A stretch of DNA of 64,000 nt from Bradyrhizobium symbiodeficiens (GCF_002266465.3 NZ_CP029427.2:3412501-3476500); one strand, 5' to 3'. Shown: positions 26,420-35,003, counted from the first letter of the stretch. Translations and numbers: made by a program. Notes: generated by a model not told the origin, from the sequence alone.

Positions 26420-27193
26420 TTACGCCGTCCCCAACCCCAGTTTCGCATAAATCCGCCGCGCATAGACACCGAACGCATCGGTCGTCTTGAGCGGAAGGTC
26501 ACGCGGGAAGGGCAGGTCGATCGGGAAGTAGTCGGCCATCTTCGCAGGTCCCGCCGTCAGCACCGCGCAGTGTGACGACAGGAATACCGCTTCCTGGATC
26601 GAGTGCGTGACGAAGATGATGGTCTTGCCGCTCTCGCGCCAGATCCGCAGCATCTCCAGGTTCATCTGCTCGCGCGTCAGGGCGTCCAGCGCGCCGAACG
26701 GCTCGTCCATCAGGATCAGTTTTGGATCGTGGATGAAGGCGCGCGCGATCGCGGTGCGTTGCTGCATGCCGCCGGAGAGTTCTCGCGGATATTTCTGCTC
26801 GAAGCCTGAGAGGCCCACCAGGTTGAGCAGGTCGCGCGCGCGTTCGCGCGCGGCCTTCATCGGCAGGCCGACGATCTCGGCCGGCAGCAGCACGTTGTCC
26901 AGGATGGTGCGCCATTTCAGCAGCAGCGCTTGCTGGAACACCATGCCGATGTCGCGGGTCGGGTCGAACGGGCTTTCGGCGTTGCCGATCTTCACCGTGC
27001 CGCCGTCGGCGCCGTGCAGGCCGGCCAGGATCTTCATCACCGTGGTCTTGCCGCAGCCGGACGGCCCGACCAGCGAGACCAACTCACCCTCCTGCACGTC
27101 CATGGTGACGTCGGAGACTGCCAAAAATTCGGCGCCGCCGCTGCGATAAACCTTGCGGACGCCTCGCAGGCTGATGAAGGGTTCTGAACTCAT
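26420..27193 (-). CDS. ABC transporter ATP-binding protein (NitT/TauT type)
   Basis: The 257-residue product has Walker A GPSGCGKTT (about 43-51), Q-loop GMVFQQALLL, signature LSGGMQQRTAIA (about 138-149), Walker B LILMDEPFGALD and the H-loop FVTHSIQEA. It matches ATPases of the nitrate/taurine/hydroxymethylpyrimidine group. It is the last gene of the minus-strand operon and overlaps its upstream neighbour by 4 bases (ATGA). It powers import together with the permease at 30111-30881 and the binding protein at 31714-32718. Confidence 0.93.
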   Translation of the reverse strand: MSSEPFISLRGVRKVYRSGGAEFLAVSDVTMDVQEGELVSLVGPSGCGKTTVMKILAGLHGADGGTVKIGNAESPFDPTRDIGMVFQQALLLKWRTILDNVLLPAEIVGLPMKAARERARDLLNLVGLSGFEQKYPRELSGGMQQRTAIARAFIHDPKLILMDEPFGALDALTREQMNLEMLRIWRESGKTIIFVTHSIQEAVFLSSHCAVLTAGPAKMADYFPIDLPFPRDLPLKTTDAFGVYARRIYAKLGLGTA

Positions 27194-28245
27194 GCCAGCC
27201 ATTTGCTCAAATGGGCGGCGACGAAGGCATCGTCGCTGAGGTCGGCATGCTCGCGGTAGACGCGGTCGATCTCCTCCTTCTGACCGGGGCTGAGGCCCTC
27301 GTCCGGATCGAGGCACCACAGGCCCCGCATGAGGCCCTGGCGCCGCAGCACTTCGTGGCAGCCGGCGATGCAGCCGTGAAAATTGTTGGCGACGTCGAAG
27401 AAGGCGCTGTTGCAGTCGGTGACGCGGGCATCGAGGGCCAGCAGGTCGGCCGGCACGCTGTCCTTGTGCCGTGCCGCCTTGCAGCGTTCGAACTGCTTGA
27501 TCGCACTCGCCGTCCACACCGACCAATGGCCGAGCAGTCCGCCCTTGAAGTACGTGCGCGTCGTCACGCCTTTGTCGCGCAGATCGAACGGCAACATCAG
27601 GTCAAGCAGGATGTGGTCGTCATTGCCGGTGTAGAGCGCGACGCGGTCGAGCGCACCTGCGGCCGCGACGCCGCGCAGGACGTCGAGGGTGCGATAGCGG
27701 TTGAACGGGGCGATCTTGATCGCGATGACGTTGTCGATCGAGGCGAAGCGCTGCCAGAACCGGCTCGACAGGATGACGCCGCCGACGGCCGGCTGGAGAT
27801 AAAAGCCGACCAGCGGAATCTCGGCGGCGACCGCCGTGCAGTGCGCGATGATCTCGTCCTCGGAGGCGTTCTTCATCGCGGCAAGACTGAGGAGGCCCGC
27901 ATGATAGCCGATGTCCCGCGCGGTACGGGCCTCGGCAACGGCCTGCGTGGTCGGGCCGGCGAGGCCTGCGACCATCGCCAGCGGACGCTTGGTCCAGTTG
28001 GCCGCGGTCTCGGCGGCAAGCTCGAGCACGGGCCGATAGAGCCCGACCTCGCGGATGGCGAACTGCGTGGTGTGGACACCGACCGCAAGGCCGCCGGAGC
28101 CGGCGTCGATGTAGTAGCGCGTCAGCGCGCGCTGACGCGTTTCGTCGAGCTGGCGCTCGGCGGTGAGCGCGAGGGGATGCGCCGGCATCACGGTGCCCTC
28201 GGCAATCAGCTTGCGGATGTCGGCATTGATCTGGCTGTGGTGCAT
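27190..28245 (-). CDS. DHDPS/N-acetylneuraminate-lyase superfamily protein
   Basis: The 351-residue product has the TIM-barrel motifs of the DapA/NanA class I aldolase superfamily. They include a GSGGLAVGVHTTQF loop (about 49-62; the usual GGTGE segment is altered to GVHTT), a catalytic tyrosine in VGFYLQP (about 146), and the Schiff-base lysine in VIAIKIAPFNRYRT (about 173). Family members cleave or condense keto-acids. It is longer than DapA (about 295), with extra sequence at the C-terminal end. Context with an ABC importer suggests catabolism of an imported compound. Confidence 0.88.
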   Translation of the reverse strand: MHHSQINADIRKLIAEGTVMPAHPLALTAERQLDETRQRALTRYYIDAGSGGLAVGVHTTQFAIREVGLYRPVLELAAETAANWTKRPLAMVAGLAGPTTQAVAEARTARDIGYHAGLLSLAAMKNASEDEIIAHCTAVAAEIPLVGFYLQPAVGGVILSSRFWQRFASIDNVIAIKIAPFNRYRTLDVLRGVAAAGALDRVALYTGNDDHILLDLMLPFDLRDKGVTTRTYFKGGLLGHWSVWTASAIKQFERCKAARHKDSVPADLLALDARVTDCNSAFFDVANNFHGCIAGCHEVLRRQGLMRGLWCLDPDEGLSPGQKEEIDRVYREHADLSDDAFVAAHLSKWLA

Positions 28246-28251
28246 GATGTC

Positions 28252-29073
28252 CTATCCGAATTCCGGGCCGGCGACGGCGAATGGCATTTCTTCACCGGCA
28301 GTGGTGGCGGGGCCGAACCGCATGCGCTGGAACGGCCGTTCGATGGTCCAGCCGGATGCCGTCAGGCCTTCCAGAAACGTCCTTTGCGAGGCGACAGCGT
28401 CGAGCAGCAGCGGACCGGTCTCGGATCGCGCGATCGCGTCGACCAGGCCCAGCGCTGCCAGCGCATCGTCTGCCAACAACGGGCCGACATGGCGGGCGGT
28501 GCGGCCGTAGCGCACCAGCGCGATGGCGCCGTTCGCGCCGACGATGCGTGAACCGGAACGCTGCGCGAAGGCTTCGAGCAGCGCGGTCCGGTCGAAACCG
28601 GTGGCCCGCTTGTCCCGCGCACGAAGCGCTTCGATGGTCGCGGATGACGATGGCGGCGTTTCGGCCGGCGCAGGATTCGCCAGCTTCAGGCGGCGCAATT
28701 GTAGCGTCGGCGTGAACCCCAGTGGTCCGTAGACGGCGGCGCCGTCGGGCGTGGCGTCGAGCCAGCTGGTCAGGCCGTTCTGGCGCGCCGTCTCCAGGCA
28801 ACTATCGACGAGGTGCGTGGCAAACCCACGGCGGCGATGCGTGCCTGATACCAGCACCATGCTGATCCAGGCGTTGTTGCCGGAATAGGGCAGCAGGGCG
28901 GCCGTGGCGACCAGCCGCATGCCGTCGCGAATGCCGAACACGATTCCGTCGCGCAGGAAGATGCGCCAGTCCTCATCGGTCTGGTTCCAATGCGCTTCCG
29001 TCGACAACGCCAGCCCCGCGATCGCGTCGTCGACGCCGAGCCGGACGATGTGCGGGGCGTCAGTAACGGCCAT
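28252..29073 (-). CDS. GNAT-family N-acetyltransferase
   Basis: The 273-residue product has a central GNAT core: WISMVLVSGTHRRRGFATHLVD carries the acetyl-CoA loop (R/QxxGxG/A, here RRRGFA, about 82-87), with FGIRDGMRLVATAALLPY before it. A second, longer C-terminal part (residues 150-273) resembles the extended GNAT forms with an added domain. Substrate unknown. It overlaps the end of the epimerase gene by 14 bases and is followed after 6 bases by the DHDPS-like gene. Confidence 0.85.
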   Translation of the reverse strand: MAVTDAPHIVRLGVDDAIAGLALSTEAHWNQTDEDWRIFLRDGIVFGIRDGMRLVATAALLPYSGNNAWISMVLVSGTHRRRGFATHLVDSCLETARQNGLTSWLDATPDGAAVYGPLGFTPTLQLRRLKLANPAPAETPPSSSATIEALRARDKRATGFDRTALLEAFAQRSGSRIVGANGAIALVRYGRTARHVGPLLADDALAALGLVDAIARSETGPLLLDAVASQRTFLEGLTASGWTIERPFQRMRFGPATTAGEEMPFAVAGPEFG

Positions 29074-30097
29074 CGCGGACCTCGTATTTGGTGGGCTTGC
29101 CGAGGCTCGGCATGGCCCGCGAGACCCAATCGGCGGTCCAGGCGATCAGCTGCTCGGTGTCCACGACCGGCAGGCCGAACAGGTCCACGGCCTTCGAGGT
29201 GTCGGTCAGCCATGCTGTCGGCTGCTCCTCGCCGACAAGCACCGGCGCGCGGCCGAACCTTGCGCCGAATTTTGCCGCGAGATCACGCACCGCCAAAATC
29301 TCGTGGCCGCTGACATTGATCGGCGAGGTTGGCGCGGTGCAATGGGCGAGGCAGCGCAGCGCCTGCGCGGAGGCGTCGCCCTGCCAGATGAAGTTGACGT
29401 GGCCCAGGCTGACGTCGATCGGCGCACCCGTGAGCACTTTCGTCGCGATGTCGTGCAGCACGCCATAGCGCATGTCGATCGCGTAGTTGAGGCGGAACAG
29501 CCGGCCGGGCGTCGAAAACTTGCGCGAGAAATATTCGAACATCCGTTCGCGACCGACGCACGACTGGGCGTATTCGCCGGGCGGGTTCGGCGCCATCTCC
29601 TCGGTCGAGCCTTTGCCGTCGACGGGCACGAAAGGATAGATGCAGCCGGTCGAGAACGCCACGATGCGCGACGACGGAAAGGCCTGCGCCACCAGCGCCG
29701 GCACATGCGCGTTCATCGCCCAGGTCAGCGACAGATCGCCCTCGGCGCCGAATTTTCGGCCGGCCATGAAGACGACGTTCGGCGCCTTCGGCAGCGACTG
29801 AATGGCGCTTTCGTCCATCAGATCGCAATTGATGGTTTCGACGCCGCGCGCGTGCAGCCATTCCTTCACGCCGGCCTCGCTGAAGCGGGCGACGCCAATG
29901 ACGTGGCGATCGGGAGCGGCCGCCTTCGCAAGTCCCGCCAGCGTCGGACCCATCTTGCCGCCGACGCCGAGGATCATGATGTCGCCCTCGACCTTGGCGA
30001 GGTCGTCGATCAGCGCTTGCGTCGGACGGCACAGGAGATCGTCGAGCGCCGCGATATCGGGAATCGTCTTGGGCAGGGTCTCGCGGGTGAGCAGCAT
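29060..30097 (-). CDS. NAD-dependent epimerase/dehydratase-like protein, atypical active site
   Basis: The 345-residue product has a Rossmann fold with the nucleotide loop ILGVGGKMGPTLAGL (about 42-56), an acidic strand end (VETINCDLMDE) and FSTGCIYPF with the serine position. At the usual YxxxK it reads YAQSC, so the catalytic lysine is replaced. It is unclear whether it is an active sugar epimerase or has changed chemistry. It lies 13 bases after the permease gene and is co-transcribed with the aldolase and GNAT genes. Confidence 0.85.
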   Translation of the reverse strand: MLLTRETLPKTIPDIAALDDLLCRPTQALIDDLAKVEGDIMILGVGGKMGPTLAGLAKAAAPDRHVIGVARFSEAGVKEWLHARGVETINCDLMDESAIQSLPKAPNVVFMAGRKFGAEGDLSLTWAMNAHVPALVAQAFPSSRIVAFSTGCIYPFVPVDGKGSTEEMAPNPPGEYAQSCVGRERMFEYFSRKFSTPGRLFRLNYAIDMRYGVLHDIATKVLTGAPIDVSLGHVNFIWQGDASAQALRCLAHCTAPTSPINVSGHEILAVRDLAAKFGARFGRAPVLVGEEQPTAWLTDTSKAVDLFGLPVVDTEQLIAWTADWVSRAMPSLGKPTKYEVRDGRY

Positions 30098-30110
30098 GGT
30101 CGGTCCTTCG

Positions 30111-30881
30111 TTAGTTTTGTCTGGCGTCGCCGACGACGAACATGCGTTCGAGGACGAGGACCAGGCCGTAGAGAGCGACGCCGAGCACGGTCAGCAGCAC
30201 GACGGCCATCACCATCGCGGGCGTGTCGAGCGAGGACTGGACCTGGATCATGAGGTAGCCGAGCCCGCGCTCGGAGGCGATGAACTCGCCGACGATGGCG
30301 CCGGCGACCGCGAGGATGGCGCCGACCTTCATGCCGGAGAATATGTAAGGCAGCGATCCCGGCAGCTGGATCTTGCGGAACAGCGTCCAACGCGAGCCGC
30401 GCAGCGATTTGACGAGGTCGAGCAGGTCAGGCTCGACCTCGCGCAAGCCGCGCGCGGTGGTGAGCAGAATCGGAAAGAAGCAGATGCTGAAAGCGATCAG
30501 GATGTTCGGGATGATGCCGTAGGAGAACCAGACGATGAAGAGCGGGCCGAGCGCGACCTTCGGGATCATGTTCAGCGTCACGAACAGCGGCAGCAGCACG
30601 AGGCTGAGCAGCGGCGCCCAGCTGAAGATCACGGCGAGCGCGACACCGACGAAGGCGCCGAGCGCGAAGCCGCCGAGGATCTCGATCGCCGTCACCAGCG
30701 TGTTGGCGCCCCAGGCGTAGTTCGCGGTTCCCAGCGTCTGGATCGTCGCGAGCGGGGAGGGCAGAATGAATTTCGGCACGTGGAAGGCGTCGACCGCGAC
30801 CTGCCAGAGCACGAGCACGGCGAGGTGCACGATCAGGATGATCGCAAAACTGCGCGAGGCGCGTGCGCTGTCTCCTGCCAC
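30111..30881 (-). CDS. ABC transporter permease (NitT/TauT type)
   Basis: The 256-residue product has six hydrophobic segments (first near FAIILIVHLAVLVLWQVAV) and the EAA loop LREVEPDLLDLVKSLRGSR followed by FRKIQLPGSLPYIFSG. This is the pattern of BPD-type permeases of the SsuC/TauC/ThiX group. It is the first gene of the five-gene minus-strand operon. A palindrome 68 bases upstream of its ATG (30949-30964) is a likely operator. Confidence 0.93.
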   Translation of the reverse strand: MAGDSARASRSFAIILIVHLAVLVLWQVAVDAFHVPKFILPSPLATIQTLGTANYAWGANTLVTAIEILGGFALGAFVGVALAVIFSWAPLLSLVLLPLFVTLNMIPKVALGPLFIVWFSYGIIPNILIAFSICFFPILLTTARGLREVEPDLLDLVKSLRGSRWTLFRKIQLPGSLPYIFSGMKVGAILAVAGAIVGEFIASERGLGYLMIQVQSSLDTPAMVMAVVLLTVLGVALYGLVLVLERMFVVGDARQN

Positions 30882-30948
30882 CGATTGCTCCCTGTTGGCG
30901 CGGCGGCGATGCCGCTGGTCGCAAGCCTAACCCTCCTCGGCGAAAGTT

Positions 30949-30964
30949 TCAACCAGTTGGTTGA
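30949..30964. promoter_or_regulatory. Palindrome, candidate TetR/RutR-type operator of the ABC operon
   Basis: The 16-base sequence TCAACCAGTTGGTTGA has exact 7-base inverted arms around GT. It is close to the RutR consensus TTGACCA-N2-TGGTCAA. It lies between the stop of the TetR gene and the permease start, and a related site lies at the other promoter. Confidence 0.6.
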
Positions 30965-31612
30965 TTAGGGCCGGAGCGACTGCAGCACCAGGTCGGCGAC
31001 ATGGCGGCGGCGGGCGCGCCGTGCGGTGCGGCTCGACAGGTCCTTGCCGAAGATCGCCGACAGCGTCGGCGTGTTGGAGAAGAAGAAATAGCTGAGGCCC
31101 GCAATGGAGATATAGAGCTGGACGGGATCGATGCCCTTGCGGAACACGCCCGCGCGCACCCCCTCGTTGAGAATGTGGGACACGCTCTTCACCAGCGGGG
31201 AGTGCATCGCTTCCAGCCGGGTCGAGCCGCGGACGTGGCGGGCGCCGCCGCGGTTCTCGTCGTTCAAAAGCACGATGAAATCAGGGTTTGCGGCCAGGTG
31301 GTCGAACGAAGCCTCGATCAGCTTGCGGATCGCCTTCTCCGGCGGCAGGCCCTCGAGATTGAGCCGGCGCTCCTGCTCGCGGATGTCTTCATAGACCCAT
31401 TCGAGCACGGCGAGGTAGAGCGCGTCCTTGTCGCCGAAATAGTGGTAGACCAGCTGTTTGTTGACGCCTGCGCGCTCGGCGATCTCGTCTACGCGGGCGC
31501 CCGCAAATCCGTGCCGGGCAAATTCCAGCCGCGCCGCGGTGAGCAGTTTTTTGCGGGTGGCGACGGGGTCGCGGCGCTGCGGCACGGTGTCGCCAGATCG
31601 TTTTGCGGGCAT
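30965..31612 (-). CDS. TetR/AcrR-family regulator (RutR-like)
   Basis: The 215-residue product has an N-terminal helix-turn-helix (ARHGFAGARVDEIAERAGVNKQLVYHYFGDKDALY, about 27-62) and a helical ligand domain with LNDENRGGARHVRG and YISIAGLSYFFFSN, like RutR, which senses pyrimidines. The ATG at 31612 is preferred to the GTG-type extension at 31633. It sits between the operon it probably controls and the divergently placed binding-protein gene, and its stop codon directly abuts the operator at 30949. Confidence 0.9.
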   Translation of the reverse strand: MPAKRSGDTVPQRRDPVATRKKLLTAARLEFARHGFAGARVDEIAERAGVNKQLVYHYFGDKDALYLAVLEWVYEDIREQERRLNLEGLPPEKAIRKLIEASFDHLAANPDFIVLLNDENRGGARHVRGSTRLEAMHSPLVKSVSHILNEGVRAGVFRKGIDPVQLYISIAGLSYFFFSNTPTLSAIFGKDLSSRTARRARRRHVADLVLQSLRP

Positions 31613-31614
31613 TT

Positions 31615-31630
31615 CCAACCAAACAGTTGA
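31615..31630. promoter_or_regulatory. Second, imperfect palindrome upstream of TetR and SBP genes
   Basis: The sequence tccaaccaaacagttgac keeps a CAACCA left arm and a CAGTTGA right arm, a degenerate form of the 30949 palindrome. It lies just upstream of the TetR start and 84 bases before the binding-protein start. Confidence 0.4.
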
Positions 31631-31713
31631 CAAGTGGAGGGCGGGCTTGTTGCATTGGTATCCTCACACGGGGAGAGCGACAAGCCGGGTCGCTGGCAAT
31701 GAGGAGAGATGCG

Positions 31714-32718
31714 ATGAAGCGTTTGCAGGCGGCTGTTGTGGCCCTGATGCTCGGTTTGCCGGCGGTGCCGGCGAGCGCGGGCGAGGCGGTGAACCTGATC
31801 CTCAACTGGACGCCGACGGCCGATCACGCGCCGTATTATTATGCCAAGGCGCAAGGCTGGTACGAGAAGGCGGGCATCGACCTCACCATCGAGACCGGCA
31901 AGGGCTCGGCCGTCTCCGCCGCCAAGGTCGGCTCCGGCGGCTCGCCGTTCGGCGTCGCCGATCTCGCCACCATGCTGGTGGCCAAGAGCAAGGGCGCCGA
32001 CACCGTCGCGGTGATGAGCGTCTATGCCAACACCGGGCAGACGTTCTACTGGCTGAAGAGCTACGGCGTGAACGGCGTGAAGGATTTTGCCGGCCACAAG
32101 ATCGGCAATCCGCCCGGCGATGCCTCGCGCGTGATGTGGCCAGCTTTCGCCAAGGCCGCCGGCATCGCGCCTGACGCCGTCGGCTTTGTCAATGTCGGAC
32201 CGACCGCGAAGATCGCGGCACTGAAGAGCCACACCGTCGACATCATCAGCGACTTCTACAACGAGCACGACCTCAAGGTGATCGAGTTCGGCCAGGACCT
32301 CGGCTACGTCAACTGGAAGGACATCGGGCTCAATCCCTACGGCAATTCGCTGATCGTCAACGGCGCTTATCTGCAGAAGAACCCGAAGGTCGTCGAGGAG
32401 TTCGTGCGTGTTACGCAAAAGGCCTTTGCCGCCTGCGTTGCCGACGTCGCGCCGTGCCTGAAGGCGCTGCTCGACCAGGTCTCCGGTCTCGACCAGGCTA
32501 ACCAGGAGCGCCAGTGGGAGCGCATCAAGTTCCTGATGACCGACGAGTTCACGACGACCAAGGGTCTTGGGTGGATCGACAGCGAGCGGATGAAGAAGGA
32601 CTATGACCTGGTCCAGACTTATCTCGGCATGGAGAAGCCGTTCGACGTGACGACGGCGTTCACGACCAAGATGCTGGATCCCACCATCAAGATGGATGCG
32701 AGCAAGGTGAAGAAGTAG
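31714..32718 (+). CDS. ABC substrate-binding protein, NMT1/THI5-like
   Basis: The 334-residue product has a signal peptide (cleavage near ASAG), then LNWTPTADHAPYYYAKAQGW and EKAGIDLTIETGKGS. These belong to the NMT1/THI5 fold used for hydroxymethylpyrimidine, nitrate and sulfonate uptake. Further on, the GNPPGDASRVMW loop is a ligand-pocket segment. A GGAG about 8 bases before the ATG at 31714 sets the start. It pairs with the ATPase and permease genes on the other strand, beyond the TetR gene. Confidence 0.92.
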   Translation: MKRLQAAVVALMLGLPAVPASAGEAVNLILNWTPTADHAPYYYAKAQGWYEKAGIDLTIETGKGSAVSAAKVGSGGSPFGVADLATMLVAKSKGADTVAVMSVYANTGQTFYWLKSYGVNGVKDFAGHKIGNPPGDASRVMWPAFAKAAGIAPDAVGFVNVGPTAKIAALKSHTVDIISDFYNEHDLKVIEFGQDLGYVNWKDIGLNPYGNSLIVNGAYLQKNPKVVEEFVRVTQKAFAACVADVAPCLKALLDQVSGLDQANQERQWERIKFLMTDEFTTTKGLGWIDSERMKKDYDLVQTYLGMEKPFDVTTAFTTKMLDPTIKMDASKVKK

Positions 32719-32770
32719 GGGGCGCTGCGCTCGCAATAGCGATGGGGAAACAGCTGCGCCATGCGCTGGT

Positions 32771-32899
32771 GCCCCGGACGCGGCGCAACGCGTAGCGGTG
32801 CGCCGCGTCCGGGGCCCATCTCTCCGCATCTTCCCGTGCCACCTTCTGCGTCCCGGCCTGCGCAGCAACGCTGACGCGTTGCAGCGCGTCCGGGACACG
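32771..32899. repeat. Two adjacent palindromic repeats (gccccggacgcggcgca family)
   Basis: gccccggacgcggcgca (32771-32787) is matched by its reverse complement ending at 32815. A second imperfect element (cgtcccgg... to ...ccgggacacg) covers about 32848-32899. Both lie in the 295-base gap before minC, which otherwise holds only the CtrA-like boxes. Confidence 0.7.
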
Positions 32900-32946
32900 A
32901 GAGCGGCCCGCTCCTGCCCGACCCAGCCGCATAACCCCACGGAGAA

Positions 32947-32986
32947 TTAACCGGCCGTTAACCATATCTGCCGCATCGTTAACCAT
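32947..32986. promoter_or_regulatory. CtrA-type binding sites upstream of minCDE
   Basis: TTAA (32947-32950), seven bases, TTAA (32958-32961) followed by CCAT forms a full CtrA consensus. A further TTAACCAT half-site is at 32979-32986. They lie 28-67 bases before the minC start. CtrA control of min genes is known in Sinorhizobium meliloti. Confidence 0.6.
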
Positions 32987-33013
32987 TCAATAACAGGGAA
33001 CGAGTCGGCCGCT

Positions 33014-33712
33014 ATGGAGGCTGCAGTCAAACCTCAACGCCAAATGGTGCGCCTGCGCGGGCGGTCCTATGTGGCCTTCGTGTTCACGCCGACGGTTCCG
33101 GTGCAGGACTGGCTGCACGAGATCGATGCCACCATTGCGCGCTCGCCGGGCTTCTTTGCCGGCCGGCCCGTGGTGATCGACCTGTCCTCGGTCGATCTCA
33201 GTCAGGCCGGCATCGGCCATCTGCTCACCAGCCTTCAGGACCGTAACATCCGCGTGCTCGGCATCGAGGGCGTGGAGGAGGCGAAGCTGACGGCGATGAT
33301 GCCGCCGCTGCTGTCGGGCGGGCGCAGCTGCGTGGTCGAGCCGAGTGCGCCGAAGAAGGTCGAGGCGAAGGCCGAGGCCAAGCCGACCTCGCTGCTGCTC
33401 GATAGCCCCGTGCGTTCCGGCCAGACCGTGATCTTCCCCGACGGCGACGTCACCATCCTGGGCTCGGTCGGCTCCGGCGCGGAAGTTGTTGCCGGGGGCT
33501 CCATCCATATCTACGGCGCGCTCCGCGGCCGCGCCATGGCCGGCGTGAACGGTCACACGAGCGCGCGCATCTATTGCCAGAAGATCGAGGCCGAACTGCT
33601 TGCAATCGATGGGTTTTATCAGACCGCCGACGATATCGATGCCGCTCTTCGTGGCCGGCCGGCCCAGGCCTGGCTGCAGGGCAACACCATGCGAATTACC
33701 GCGCTGAACTGA
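33014..33712 (+). CDS. minC: Septum site-determining protein MinC
   Basis: The 232-residue product has the N-terminal MinC domain (VRLRGRSYVAFVFTPTVPVQ, DWLHEIDATI, to about 105), a linker rich in KVEAKAEAK, and the C-terminal beta-helix domain (VIFPDGDVTILGSVGSGAEV, GGSIHIYGALRGRAMAGVNG) that binds MinD and FtsZ. With MinD it forms the inhibitor that blocks FtsZ rings near the poles. It is the first gene of minCDE and lies 19 bases before minD. Confidence 0.96.
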   Translation: MEAAVKPQRQMVRLRGRSYVAFVFTPTVPVQDWLHEIDATIARSPGFFAGRPVVIDLSSVDLSQAGIGHLLTSLQDRNIRVLGIEGVEEAKLTAMMPPLLSGGRSCVVEPSAPKKVEAKAEAKPTSLLLDSPVRSGQTVIFPDGDVTILGSVGSGAEVVAGGSIHIYGALRGRAMAGVNGHTSARIYCQKIEAELLAIDGFYQTADDIDAALRGRPAQAWLQGNTMRITALN

Positions 33713-33731
33713 CCAGAAGGAGATTTCAGAA

Positions 33732-34547
33732 ATGGCCAAGGTACTGGTCGTGACATCAGGCAAGGGCGGGGTCGGCAAGACCACGACGACCGCCGCGCTA
33801 GGGGCTGCGCTGGCGCAACGCGGCGAAAAGGTCGTCGTCGTCGATTTCGACGTCGGTTTGCGCAACCTCGACCTCGTGATGGGAGCCGAGCGCCGCGTCG
33901 TGTTCGACCTCATCAACGTGGTGCAGGGCGTTGCGAAACTCCCGCAGGCGCTGATCAAGGACAAGCGGCTGGAGAACCTCTGGCTGCTGCCGGCCTCGCA
34001 GACCCGCGACAAGGACGCGCTGACGGAAGAGGGCGTCGGCAAGGTGATCGACGATCTGCGCGCCCGCTTCGACTGGGTGATCTGCGACAGCCCGGCCGGC
34101 ATCGAGCGCGGCGCCTCCATGGCCATGCGCTTCGCCGACGAGGCCGTGATCGTCACCAATCCGGAAGTCTCCTCGGTGCGAGATTCCGACCGCATCATCG
34201 GCATGCTCGATTCCAAGACCGTGCGGGCCGAGAAGGGCGAGCGCGTCGAGAAGCACATCCTCATCACCCGCTACGATCCCTCACGCGCCGCGCGCGGCGA
34301 GATGCTGACCATCGAGGACATCCTCGAGATCCTCGCAACACCCTTGCTCGGGATCATTCCCGAAAGCCAGGACGTGCTGCGCGCCTCCAATGTCGGCACG
34401 CCGGTCACGTTGTCGAACGCGGATGGCGCACCGGCGCGGGCCTATATCGACGCGGCGCGCCGTCTGTGCGGCGAGACCGTCGCCATGCAGGTGCCGACCG
34501 AGCGCAAGGGTTTCATGGATCGTCTGCTGCGACGGAGGGCTGCATGA
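33732..34547 (+). CDS. minD: Septum site-determining ATPase MinD
   Basis: The 271-residue product has the deviant Walker [11 protein letters not shown] (10-19) of the ParA/MinD family, the switch segment [14 protein letters not shown] and a Walker B near [12 protein letters not shown]-terminal amphipathic, basic tail ([14 protein letters not shown]) is the membrane-targeting sequence. MinD-ATP binds the membrane and recruits MinC and MinE. AGAAGGAGA precedes the ATG. Its stop overlaps the minE start. Confidence 0.97.
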   Translation: MAKVLVVTSGKGGVGKTTTTAALGAALAQRGEKVVVVDFDVGLRNLDLVMGAERRVVFDLINVVQGVAKLPQALIKDKRLENLWLLPASQTRDKDALTEEGVGKVIDDLRARFDWVICDSPAGIERGASMAMRFADEAVIVTNPEVSSVRDSDRIIGMLDSKTVRAEKGERVEKHILITRYDPSRAARGEMLTIEDILEILATPLLGIIPESQDVLRASNVGTPVTLSNADGAPARAYIDAARRLCGETVAMQVPTERKGFMDRLLRRRAA

Positions 34548-34825
34548 GCATGGGTCTGCTTCGGCTTCTCCGCGGCAACAAGGCCTCTGCACCCGTCGCT
34601 CGCGAGCGGCTGCAGATCCTGCTTGCCCATGAACGCGGAATGCGTGGCCAGCCCGATCTGCTCGGTGTGCTGCGTGAGGAAATTCTCGCCGTGGTCTCCA
34701 GGCACGTCACGCTGGACCCGACCAAGGTCATCGTCAAGCTCGAGCGCGGCGACGAGGTGTCGACCCTGGAGGTCGACATCGAGGTGCCCAACGATTTCGA
34801 GCGCAAGAAAGCGGCGGTCGCATAA
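34544..34825 (+). CDS. minE: Cell division topological specificity factor MinE
   Basis: The 93-residue product has an N-terminal anti-MinCD segment ([26 protein letters not shown]) and a C-terminal dimerization domain ([26 protein letters not shown]). MinE stimulates MinD ATPase and drives pole-to-pole oscillation. The ATG overlaps the minD stop (ATGA), indicating translational coupling. A strong hairpin terminator follows within 40 bases. Confidence 0.96.
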   Translation: MSMGLLRLLRGNKASAPVARERLQILLAHERGMRGQPDLLGVLREEILAVVSRHVTLDPTKVIVKLERGDEVSTLEVDIEVPNDFERKKAAVA

Positions 34826-34862
34826 GGGACGCGACCGGCGACTCCCAATTTGGGGTGGGTGA

Positions 34863-34901
34863 GAAGGCGGTCCGCTGGGCATAGCGGGCCGCCTTCGTTT
34901 T
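34863..34901 (+). terminator. Rho-independent terminator of minCDE
   Basis: GAAGGCGG (34863-34870) pairs with CCGCCTTC (34889-34896), with an additional inner CCGCT/AGCGG stem, and is followed by GTTTTG. It closes the min operon 38 bases after minE. Confidence 0.8.
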
Positions 34902-34922
34902 GGGACCGTCGGGGACGGGTGC

Positions 34923-34948
34923 GGAACGAGGTCCTGCCCTCAATCGTT
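34923..34948 (+). promoter_or_regulatory. Candidate EcfG-type stress promoter
   Basis: GGAAC (34923-34927) and CGTT (34945-34948) are separated by 17 bases, matching the general-stress sigma EcfG consensus. The small gene at 35004 begins 55 bases downstream. Confidence 0.6.
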
Positions 34949-35003
34949 ATGACCAACCGCGGGAGCGATGCGGCCTGCGGTCTGGTCAGACGGGAGAGCG
35001 CCC

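Noticed and set aside
27211..28551. 446-codon open frame on the plus strand
   Set aside because: It is a shadow of the DHDPS-like and GNAT genes, which have catalytic motifs and tight operon spacing on the other strand.
31489..32940. 483-codon open frame on the minus strand
   Set aside because: It is antisense to the binding-protein gene and crosses the TetR start and the repeat region.
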